DNA of 34,176 nucleotides, taken from positions 1 to 34,176 of the forward strand of contig NZ_BOQN01000009.1 in the NCBI RefSeq assembly GCF_018332695.1. Reading direction: 5' to 3'. The stretch is from Paractinoplanes toevensis. Its GTDB lineage: Bacteria; Actinomycetota; Actinomycetes; Mycobacteriales; Micromonosporaceae. The notes beneath the pieces were generated by a model. It had not been told where the DNA came from, did no database searches, and was given only the letters and a program-made list of their open reading frames with translations. Positions 28,457 to 34,176 of this stretch are shown piece after piece (position 1 is the stretch's first letter; each line of letters opens with the position of its first letter). The position numbers and the translations under genes were made by a program.

Positions 28457-31139
28457 AGTCGCACTCGCTCGCCGTGAAGGCGTTGAGCTGATACGCACAG
28501 GGAATTGGGCCGCCTCCACAGGCAGTTGGAACCCGACCGCCAAAGACATCCTCGCCGCCGTTGAGGCGATGAAGTGCCCGGCGGTCGGCAAGCCGATCCT
28601 GAAGATCGGCCACCTGGACAAGCGGTTCGCCCCAGACCTCAGCCACGACGGTGAACCGGGCATCGGCTGGGTCGACAACCTTCGCGCCGAAGAAGACGGA
28701 CACCTACTTCTCGGCGACTACGTCGGCATGCCCGCCTGGATCGACCAGGTCATGGCATCCGCATGGCCGAAACGGTCAATCGAGGGCAAGTACAACTACC
28801 GGTGCGCCCTGTCCCACACCCATCACTTCGCACTCGACGCCGTGTCGCTGCTGGGCACCACCCAGCCAGCAATACCCACGCTGCGGTCCCTCAACGATGT
28901 GGCCGAACTGTACGGCGTTGACATCGCCGCCTCCGAGGACCACTCCGGGGACAGTGTCTATGCGGTGGTGGCCGCCGCCGAGGTACACACCGGCGCGATG
29001 ATCGCGCTCGTTCCCACCGCCGAAGACGCCGTGCGGTTGTCAGTCGACGACGGGCTGCCCGTCGAGGAAATCCACCTCACCCTGGCCTACCTCGGTGAGG
29101 CCGCAGACCTTGGCGCGCAAGGCAGGCAGGACGTCATCGACTCCGTGTCCCGCGCCGCGAACGGCCTGCCCCATCTGGCCGCGGACGTTTTCGCGGCGGC
29201 GGTCTTCAACCCAGGCGACGCGCAGCCGGATCGGGACCCCTGCCACGTCTACCTGATCTCCGGTGACCTGGTCGACGCTGTTCACGACCTGACCGACGAA
29301 GCCCTGTTCGACGTCCTGTTCCCCGGGCCGTCACCGATCCCGGCGCAACACCGCCCCTGGTTCGCGCATGTGACCGCCGAATACACGAACGACCTTGCCC
29401 GCCTCGCCGAACTGACAACCCGGATGGGGCCGATCACGTTCGACCGGATCCGGCTGGCATTCGCCGGCGAGGTCGTCGACATCCCGCTGATCCCGCCCGA
29501 CGAGCAGGCGGCATGGGAAGCCCAGTACGGGCCGGTCGCTGCATCCGCAGCTGACGTCCATACCCGCATCGCCACCATCCGCGCCTCCCGGGCGCAGGTA
29601 GAGGTGTCAGCCGCTCACCCTTTCGACGAGTCGAAACACAAGCGGGACGGTGACGGCCAGTTCGCCCACACGGCAGGCGCCGGCAAGGGCGACAAGCCTG
29701 TCCCCTCCGCCCAGAAAAGCCGCGACAGCCTGAACATGGCCGGGCGTATCGCTCTCGGCGACGGCGAAACGCTCGTGTCGTCGGGGAAGGTCAAGGGCGG
29801 CGAGTTCTCCACCGCCGACACCCTCATGGCTGTCACCAGCAGCGGCGATGGACCGGGCATGCGGTTCGGTGTCGTCGGTTCCGACGATGCCCGCGACTGG
29901 GACGGGTCCGGCGACTCGACGGTCCGCCTCGACGAGGACGGGATCGGCCACCTGTGGGATGCGGTCTCCGGCTTCGACGACCAGATCAAAAAACGTTCCG
30001 AGGAACGCCGCACCCAGCTCGCCGAGCATGAGGCGAACGTTGCCGCCCTGCACGACAAGGCCAACGACTGGTATGCGGGTCTACCCGCAGACGAACAACG
30101 GTCCCCGGCGAACTTGGCGAAGTTCCGGCAGATGCGGGCCGCCGCGTACCGGGCCGAAGAGGACGACGCCCCGGGCGAGGAGTTCGAAGGCGACATCGTC
30201 TCGGTCGACGCTGCTGATGGAGGGCAGATCCAAGCCCAGCTGTACGGCCGGTTCGACGGCGACAAGCAGCACTGGGAAGTCCAGGCCGTAGTCCGGCCGG
30301 CGGGCGCGGAGGGCTGGGACTTCGGAACCGCTGTCGGCAACGACCACCACACGACCTGGGAGCCGAAACAGCTTCGCGAGATGGCCCGAACCCTGGACCG
30401 GCTCACTGTCGCCGACGACACGGTCAGCGCCTCGGCCCCGGCAGATGGGCAGACCTTGCACCTCGGCTGGAAAGCCTCCGACGTCGGAGGCGCCCTCGCC
30501 GATGCCATTCGGCGACAGGTCGATTTGAAGTACGCCGGCATCCCCAATCTCCCGGCCGCCGAGCCGGAGCACGAAATCAACCCCGATCCGAAGGAGGACC
30601 TTGTGTCCACCGAACTGAGCGGCATTCGCTCGCGGCTCGGCCTCGACGACACCGCCGACGAGCAGGCGATCCTGTCCGCTCTCGACGAGCTGAAGGCGAA
30701 GGCCGACACCCCCATCACGCCCGAGCCGACCCCGGAGATGGTCGCCGCTTCCGCTGCGGCCGTCGAGAAGGCCGAGCTGGCCGAGGCGGAGAAGGACGAG
30801 CTCCGCAAGGAGGTCACCGTCCTCGCCTCCCAGGTGCAGACGATGTCGGCGAAGCTCGCCGCCACCGAGGCCGAGAAGGCGGCGACCGTGAAGGCGTCCG
30901 TCATCGGTGAGGCTGCCCGTCTGGGCAAGTTCACCCCCGCCGAGCGTGAGCAGTGGGAAACCGACTACGACGAGGCGCCCGGCGCGATCACCCGCGTCCT
31001 CGCCTCCATCGCCCCCGGTACCGCTGTCCCGGTCATGGCGTCCGGCACCGCCGGCACGCCCGAGCCGGTCGACGGCACCGACGACGACTGGGACGCCATC
31101 GTGGCCCGCCTCGACGGCCCCAGCGCGAAGGCGGTCTGA
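28449..31139 (+). CDS. capsid maturation protease / 2H phosphoesterase / scaffold polyprotein
   Basis: 896 residues. (1) About 1-165: Mu gpI-like prohead protease, with GVELIRTGNW, KIGHLDK (His55), GIGWVDNLR and KRSIEGKY (Ser110), then LLGTTQPAIPTL. (2) About 165-345: a 2H phosphoesterase fold with two H-x-T motifs, IHLTLAYLG (His209, Thr211) and FAHVTAEY (His307, Thr309), 98 residues apart. (3) About 390-690: FDESKHKRDGDGQFA and an unrecognised alpha/beta region. (4) About 719-896: a helical scaffold (KAELAEAEKDELRKEVTVLASQ) starting at an in-frame GTG (30603) with its own ribosome site. The protease and scaffold roles follow the Mu I/Z model. The 2H insertion is unexpected and its substrate is unknown. 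Confidence 0.85.
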   Translation: MPEVALARREGVELIRTGNWAASTGSWNPTAKDILAAVEAMKCPAVGKPILKIGHLDKRFAPDLSHDGEPGIGWVDNLRAEEDGHLLLGDYVGMPAWIDQVMASAWPKRSIEGKYNYRCALSHTHHFALDAVSLLGTTQPAIPTLRSLNDVAELYGVDIAASEDHSGDSVYAVVAAAEVHTGAMIALVPTAEDAVRLSVDDGLPVEEIHLTLAYLGEAADLGAQGRQDVIDSVSRAANGLPHLAADVFAAAVFNPGDAQPDRDPCHVYLISGDLVDAVHDLTDEALFDVLFPGPSPIPAQHRPWFAHVTAEYTNDLARLAELTTRMGPITFDRIRLAFAGEVVDIPLIPPDEQAAWEAQYGPVAASAADVHTRIATIRASRAQVEVSAAHPFDESKHKRDGDGQFAHTAGAGKGDKPVPSAQKSRDSLNMAGRIALGDGETLVSSGKVKGGEFSTADTLMAVTSSGDGPGMRFGVVGSDDARDWDGSGDSTVRLDEDGIGHLWDAVSGFDDQIKKRSEERRTQLAEHEANVAALHDKANDWYAGLPADEQRSPANLAKFRQMRAAAYRAEEDDAPGEEFEGDIVSVDAADGGQIQAQLYGRFDGDKQHWEVQAVVRPAGAEGWDFGTAVGNDHHTTWEPKQLREMARTLDRLTVADDTVSASAPADGQTLHLGWKASDVGGALADAIRRQVDLKYAGIPNLPAAEPEHEINPDPKEDLVSTELSGIRSRLGLDDTADEQAILSALDELKAKADTPITPEPTPEMVAASAAAVEKAELAEAEKDELRKEVTVLASQVQTMSAKLAATEAEKAATVKASVIGEAARLGKFTPAEREQWETDYDEAPGAITRVLASIAPGTAVPVMASGTAGTPEPVDGTDDDWDAIVARLDGPSAKAV
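30591..30605 (+). promoter_or_regulatory. internal ribosome site and GTG for scaffold
   Basis: AAGGAGG (30591-30597), a near-perfect Shine-Dalgarno, lies five bases before an in-frame GTG (30603) inside the polyprotein gene. Codon context in that reading frame gives D-L-V-S-T-E. A site this strong is unlikely by chance, so it probably decides a second start that makes the scaffold alone. Confidence 0.7.
30603..31139 (+). CDS. nested scaffold protein (internal start)
   Basis: 178 residues, in frame with the polyprotein and sharing its stop. Helical and coiled-coil-like over about 55-100 (AAAVEKAELAEAEKDELRKE, VQTMSAKLAATEAEKAA), with a C-terminal domain (GKFTPAEREQWETDYDEAPGAITRVL) as in Mu-type scaffolds. 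The arrangement mirrors Mu, where gpZ is the nested C-terminus of gpI. Free scaffold would outnumber protease in the procapsid. Confidence 0.65.
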   Translation: MSTELSGIRSRLGLDDTADEQAILSALDELKAKADTPITPEPTPEMVAASAAAVEKAELAEAEKDELRKEVTVLASQVQTMSAKLAATEAEKAATVKASVIGEAARLGKFTPAEREQWETDYDEAPGAITRVLASIAPGTAVPVMASGTAGTPEPVDGTDDDWDAIVARLDGPSAKAV

Positions 31140-31141
31140 CC

Positions 31142-31501
31142 ATGGGCGCTTACGAACCGAAGTTCCTGTACGCCGACGAGGTCACCGCCACGTTCTCGGC
31201 CACGACCACCGGCGGCCAGTCCGTGATCGTGTCTGGCAACGGCACTCTCGGCCCGGCTACCGCTACCAGCCCAGCGTGTGTCGGTGTCGCCGCGAACGAT
31301 GTCGCCGCGAACGACCGGGGCTCCTTCTTCCCCCGAGGAAAGATCCACGTCTCGACCGCGTCGGGTGCCATCACCGCCGGCGCCCGCGTCGACACCGGCG
31401 CGGCCGGCACCGTCGCATCCGGTGCGGCCAGCGTGAACAACATCGGGATCGCCCTCACGACCGCTGCGGACACCGCGCTGGTCGAGTGGATGGAGATCTA
31501 G
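31142..31501 (+). CDS. DUF2190-like head decoration protein
   Basis: 119 residues from ATG 31142. A beta-rich, Ala/Gly/Thr-rich small protein between scaffold and capsid: EVTATFSATTTGGQSVIVSG, FFPRGKIHVSTASGAITAGARVDTG and VNNIGIALTTAADTALVEW. The pattern of a trimeric barrel that caps capsid threefold points is typical of DUF2190-type decoration proteins. A terminator follows. Confidence 0.8.
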   Translation: MGAYEPKFLYADEVTATFSATTTGGQSVIVSGNGTLGPATATSPACVGVAANDVAANDRGSFFPRGKIHVSTASGAITAGARVDTGAAGTVASGAASVNNIGIALTTAADTALVEWMEI

Positions 31502-31530
31502 CCCCACCCCTCGCACCAACCGCTCTTCCC

Positions 31531-31561
31531 AGGCCCCACGCGCTGCGTGCCGGGCCTTTTT
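31531..31561 (+). terminator. intrinsic terminator between decoration and capsid genes
   Basis: AGGCCC/GGGCCT and CACGC/GCGTG pair in one stem with a two-base bulge on the 3' side (GCT loop), and the stem runs straight into TTTT. It is the only hairpin in the window with a T-tract. Placed within the head operon, it may lower or shape readthrough into the capsid gene. Confidence 0.8.
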
Positions 31562-31566
31562 CGTGT

Positions 31567-31581
31567 GCCCGGCAACCGGGC
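31567..31581 (+). promoter_or_regulatory. small hairpin in the capsid leader
   Basis: GCCCGG and CCGGGC (6 bp) around a CAA loop, six bases past the terminator's T-run and 22 bases before the capsid ATG. It could form an alternative structure, stabilise the 5' end of a separate capsid mRNA, or be incidental. Confidence 0.4.
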
Positions 31582-31602
31582 GAAGCTGAAAGGTGACCCC
31601 GA

Positions 31603-32538
31603 ATGCCGGGCGCATACCCTCCCGCCGGACCGACCCTGTCCGGTGATCTACTCACCATCCACCGCCTCCTGCAGAACCCCACCTACCTGCAGCGGCGGCT
31701 CCGCACCATCGCCGAACTCCGGTTCGTCGCGGACCGGATCCTCACTCAGCGGCTGCGCTCGTCCGGCGGCGCGGTCGCCTACGAGACGGGCGAGCCGATC
31801 GTGAACTCGCGGGCGATCGAGTCGGTCGCCCCGGGCGCCGAGTACCCGCGTGACACCCCGGCGGACGGCACCGCCGCCCTGGCGAAGGTCAGCAAGTGGG
31901 GTCAGGCGGTCCAGCTGACCGACGAGAAGCTCAAGCGCAGTGTGTACATGGGCAACGAGCTGAACCGCACCCTGCGCAAGACAGCCAACACGGTCATCCA
32001 GAAGATCGACAAGCTGTCCACGGCGGCGATCGGCTCAGCAGTGACGAACACCATCGCCGCGACCGCCGCGTGGAACAACGCCAGTGCCGCCCTGTTCAGG
32101 GACGCGGAGCTGGCGGCTGCGAAGGTCGTCGACCTGGGTCAGGGTTTCGACCCGAACACGATCCTGCTGTCGACCACCAAATACGCGCTGATGATCACGG
32201 ATCCGGCGATCGCGGCCCTGCGCCGTCGGGAGGCTTCGGACAACCCGATCTACGGCGGGGACATCGAAAAGCTGGGCAAGTACCAGATCATCGCGACTGC
32301 CGCGTCGAACCTCCCGTCGGACGACGTGTGGGTGTTCGACCGCGAGGAACTCGGCGGTATGGCCGACGAGGTCGAGCAGGACCCTGGCTACTCGACGATG
32401 GACAACAACCTTCAGTTCCAGGTGGAGCGGGTCAACAAGCGGGACTCGTGGGACATCTGGGCGCGGCGCATCACGGTGCCAGTGGTTCTGGAGCCTGCCT
32501 CCGCCATCAAGATCACCGGCACGGGGAGCCTCGGCTGA
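31603..32538 (+). CDS. major capsid protein (HK97 fold)
   Basis: 311 residues; aaaggtg precedes the ATG. The HK97 pattern is present: a helical start (LQNPTYLQRRLRTIAELRFVADRIL), the E-loop part with VAPGAEYPRDTPADG and WGQAVQLTDEKLKRSVY, a spine-helix region (NRTLRKTANTVIQKID), then the A-domain with LGQGFDPNTILLST and LGKYQIIATAASNLPSDDVWVFD. The end RRITVPVVLEPASAIKITG is usual. No N-terminal prosegment is visible because the scaffold is separate. Confidence 0.88.
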   Translation: MPGAYPPAGPTLSGDLLTIHRLLQNPTYLQRRLRTIAELRFVADRILTQRLRSSGGAVAYETGEPIVNSRAIESVAPGAEYPRDTPADGTAALAKVSKWGQAVQLTDEKLKRSVYMGNELNRTLRKTANTVIQKIDKLSTAAIGSAVTNTIAATAAWNNASAALFRDAELAAAKVVDLGQGFDPNTILLSTTKYALMITDPAIAALRRREASDNPIYGGDIEKLGKYQIIATAASNLPSDDVWVFDREELGGMADEVEQDPGYSTMDNNLQFQVERVNKRDSWDIWARRITVPVVLEPASAIKITGTGSLG

Positions 32539-33041
32539 TGAGCGACATCTACCAGGTTGTCGCCGAGTGCGCCCACGTCACCGTCAACTCGCCGATGGGC
32601 CGCGTCCTCAACCTTCTCTACAAGGGTGCGCTCGTCCCGGCCGACGCGCCGGAGCTGCCGCGCCTGCTGGACATCGGATTCGTCGCGAAGATCGGCGGCG
32701 AAACCGGCGGAGTCGACGCCGCCGGAATCCCGGCGGGAGCTCGCGAGGTCGAAGTTCCCGTCGGCGTCACCTCCACCCCGGTCGCCAAGACCGAGAAGCA
32801 GCTCAAGGCGGAGCAGGACGCCGCCGACAAGGCGTCCGCTGACGCTGACCTCGCCGAGAAGCGGACTGCCGCGAAGGCGAAGCTGCCCGCTGACGGCTCC
32901 GTCCCTGACGGCCGAGCGGGCAAGGACGTGTTCGTCGAGTTCCTGGCCGGCAACGGCTACGACTACGACGAGGTGGCCAAGGTGCAGGACAAGGGCGAGC
33001 TGATCGAGCTGGCCAAGAAGGTCGCCGACAAGCGGTCCTGA
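32538..33041 (+). CDS. head-region protein, capsid-adjacent
   Basis: 167 residues from ATG 32538 (TGATG). The N-terminal VVAECAHVTVNSPMGRVLNLLYKGALVPADAPEL is a known pattern directly after actinophage capsid genes. Then a flexible Lys/Ala-rich segment (KTEKQLKAEQDAADKASADADLAEKRTAAKAK). The last 35 residues (VFVEFLAGNGYDYDEVAKVQDKGELIELAKKVA) look like a small SAP/HeH-type helical unit. Possibly a head-completion factor; unproven. Confidence 0.78.
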   Translation: MSDIYQVVAECAHVTVNSPMGRVLNLLYKGALVPADAPELPRLLDIGFVAKIGGETGGVDAAGIPAGAREVEVPVGVTSTPVAKTEKQLKAEQDAADKASADADLAEKRTAAKAKLPADGSVPDGRAGKDVFVEFLAGNGYDYDEVAKVQDKGELIELAKKVADKRS

Positions 33042-33047
33042 CGAGTC

Positions 33048-33078
33048 GTGGGCGCCGGTGCGGACGGCCGGCGCCCAC
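33048..33078 (+). terminator. 11-bp perfect GC hairpin after the capsid genes
   Basis: GTGGGCGCCGG (33048-33058) pairs with CCGGCGCCCAC (33068-33078) over a nine-base loop, seven bases past the stop codon. There is no T-tract, as in most hairpins here. It would protect or end the capsid transcript. Confidence 0.65.
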
Positions 33079-33095
33079 CCACCTCGGGGGTGGCG

Positions 33096-33323
33096 ATGTT
33101 CGACCTCTTGGATCGTCTGTTCCACTTCGGCCAAACCACCAAGCAGCGCCAGCTCAGACGAGGGCGGGCAGCCCTGGCGGGGTTCCGGCTCGACAGCATC
33201 TGGCTGCATAAGCGGCCGTTCTCCGACCAGTACGACGGCGACGACCATCACGGCGGCTACTTCTCGGGCGGTGGCGGCGGAGGTCGAAGCGTCGCCGACG
33301 ACGGCCCGAACCGAAACATCTAG
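33096..33323 (+). CDS. small Gly-rich-ended hypothetical protein
   Basis: 75 residues from ATG 33096, after ggggg. A start at 33048 would read through the hairpin and is rejected. RLDSIWLHKRPFSDQYDGDDHHGGYF is followed by six Gly. The basic first half and glycine run may be a flexible linker. No family recognised. Confidence 0.62.
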   Translation: MFDLLDRLFHFGQTTKQRQLRRGRAALAGFRLDSIWLHKRPFSDQYDGDDHHGGYFSGGGGGGRSVADDGPNRNI

Positions 33324-33373
33324 CAACGTTCCAGCCGCTTCGGGCGGCCATCTTCTGCTGCCCGAGGAGGGCC

Positions 33374-33643
33374 ATGAACCCCATCCGTACGTGCCCGATC
33401 TGCACAGGCACCGACGACCACCCCCGGCACGTCATCGACGTCGCCGACACGACCATCGCCGTGCACATGGACTGCTGCGCGACCGCCCGCAACTGCGACG
33501 TCTGCAAGGCGCAGCTCGCCGGGGTCGGCGGGGTCAAGGGCAACCCGAAGGGCGATCGCCTGCGCGAGCACCTGCTGACGACTGGGCCTGGCGCTGACCA
33601 GCCCGGCTGGACGGCTCCTGTCGTCCTGGAGGAGGTGGCCTGA
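33374..33643 (+). CDS. zinc-binding small protein
   Basis: 89 residues; gaggaggg precedes ATG 33374. Four Cys pairs (TCPICT, DCCATARNC, DVCKAQL) around HVIDVADTTIAVHMDCC suggest a treble-clef-like zinc unit, and GDRLREHLL ends the domain. A small actinophage protein seen between capsid and tail genes; function unknown. Confidence 0.8.
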   Translation: MNPIRTCPICTGTDDHPRHVIDVADTTIAVHMDCCATARNCDVCKAQLAGVGGVKGNPKGDRLREHLLTTGPGADQPGWTAPVVLEEVA

Positions 33644-33644
33644 G

Positions 33645-34031
33645 ATGGCGAACAACATCGTCGCCGCCGAGGCGAACAGGCTCCTCGACGCCTCCTGGGG
33701 TGTCGCCAGTTACACAGCCCCGACGGGGGCAATGAAGCTTGCTCTGGTTTCCGTGATCGGCTCGAACACGGCGGCCGGCACCGAGGTCACGGGTGGCTCG
33801 TACGCCCGACAGACCATCACGATGGGCTCGGCGAGCTCGGGGGCGAACGCTTCGTCGGTCGCCTGCAACTACACCAACATGCCCGCCACGACCACCGTTG
33901 GAGTGGATGTCTACGACTCCAACGGTTCGCCGCGCCGGGCCTGGTGGGGAGCCTTGACCGCCAGCAAGACCACAGCCTCAGGTGACTCGCTCTCCTTCGC
34001 CATCGGAGCGATCACGAGCAGCATCATTTGA
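33645..34031 (+). CDS. phage structural (tail-type) protein
   Basis: 128 residues; ggagg lies upstream of ATG 33645. The pattern LLDASWGVASYTAPTGAMKLALVSV, GTEVTGGSYARQTITMG, NMPATTTVGVDVYDSNGSPRRAWWGALT, then SGDSLSFAIGAI, is an all-beta protein common near phage tail genes. It is likely a tail or fibre-related structural protein; exact role unclear. Its last eight bases overlap the minus-strand gene. Confidence 0.75.
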   Translation: MANNIVAAEANRLLDASWGVASYTAPTGAMKLALVSVIGSNTAAGTEVTGGSYARQTITMGSASSGANASSVACNYTNMPATTTVGVDVYDSNGSPRRAWWGALTASKTTASGDSLSFAIGAITSSII

Positions 34032-34176
34032 CGCTCCTGCGAGTGGGGTGGTCGCGCCTCCAGCTCAGCAACTCGGACTCCTGCCACAGGACGGTGCGTC
34101 CGATGCGGGTTGGCTGAGGAAACCCCTTGAGGCGCAGCGCGTAGTCGTACACCGATTTGCGACTGATGCCAAGGAT
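34024..34176 (-). CDS. excisionase/AlpA-like HTH protein, 5' truncated by window edge
   Basis: Only the last 50 residues are in the window, reading leftward to a TGA at 34024-34026. ILGISRKSVYDYALRLKGFPQPTRIGRTVLWQESELLSW has the recognition helix, the G-F-P-x-P-x-R-I-G-R wing and the closing W of AlpA/excisionase-like regulators. It converges on the structural gene. It could be an excisionase of an integration cassette, or a repressor; the rest lies outside the window. Confidence 0.75.
   Translation of the reverse strand: MLGISRKSVYDYALRLKGFPQPTRIGRTVLWQESELLSWRRDHPTRRSVK

Noticed and set aside
27209..30934. Long minus-strand ORFs opposite portal and protease
   Set aside because: Composition is shadow-like; plus-strand portal and protease motifs are unambiguous.
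1..34176. CRISPR array, insertion sequence or rRNA
   Set aside because: I saw no regularly spaced repeats, no transposase and no rRNA-like sequence.

Overview
The window is a high-GC stretch of an actinobacterial siphovirus, either a free phage or a prophage. Several products are actinobacterial hallmarks: a WhiB-like iron-sulfur protein, an actinobacterial-type LexA DNA-binding domain, DUF6221, two DUF397 proteins and a phiC31 gp3-like protein. GTG starts are frequent and stop/start overlaps (GTGA, ATGA, TGATG) are nearly universal. The suicidal mix of replication and head genes makes this a phage genome rather than a plasmid. A Streptomyces- or Micromonospora-like host is likely, but nothing in the window fixes the genus, and integrase, lysis and most tail genes lie outside it.

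Bases 1-7.9 kb: early DNA-metabolism operon. It holds a PD-(D/E)XK nuclease (5' end outside the window), a gp3-like protein, an ASCH protein, a DEDDh exonuclease, a RusA-type resolvase, a WhiB-like regulator and SSB. These are followed by a membrane group: a single-pass protein, an SPFH/band-7 lipoprotein and two tiny membrane proteins. A LexA-type DNA-binding domain without its protease follows. At 7.9-8.25 kb the only early minus-strand gene (Phd/YefM-like) faces a ParB-like gene across a promoter overlapped by a perfect 16-bp palindrome, which looks like a regulatory switch.

Bases 8.25-13.5 kb: a translationally coupled run of small genes with a DUF5131 (Gp37/Gp68) radical-SAM-like protein and two small HTH proteins. 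A 400-base, less GC-rich, hairpin-rich stretch (13.47-13.87 kb) precedes the replication pair: a MARIRS-type initiator and a zinc finger/TOPRIM/RecA-like primase-helicase. Bases 16.4-22.5 kb hold Cys-rich unknown proteins, DUF6221, tandem orphan DUF397 genes and one gene apparently split by a -1 frameshift. Where genes do not overlap, strong GC hairpins sit between them.

Bases 22.6-34.2 kb: late module in canonical order. HTH protein, small membrane and coiled-coil proteins, a tRNA-minihelix-like hairpin, small and large terminase, a reverse-strand moron, a DUF935-type portal fused to a MuF-like tail, an 896-residue protease/2H-phosphoesterase/scaffold polyprotein with an in-frame internal start for the scaffold, a decoration protein, a textbook terminator, the major capsid protein, connector-like and structural proteins. 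A truncated minus-strand excisionase-like gene lies at the right edge.

The features most worth following up are the 2H phosphoesterase inside the capsid protease polyprotein, the nested scaffold start, the 12-bp acceptor/T-arm mimic upstream of terminase, and the Phd-like/palindrome switch.
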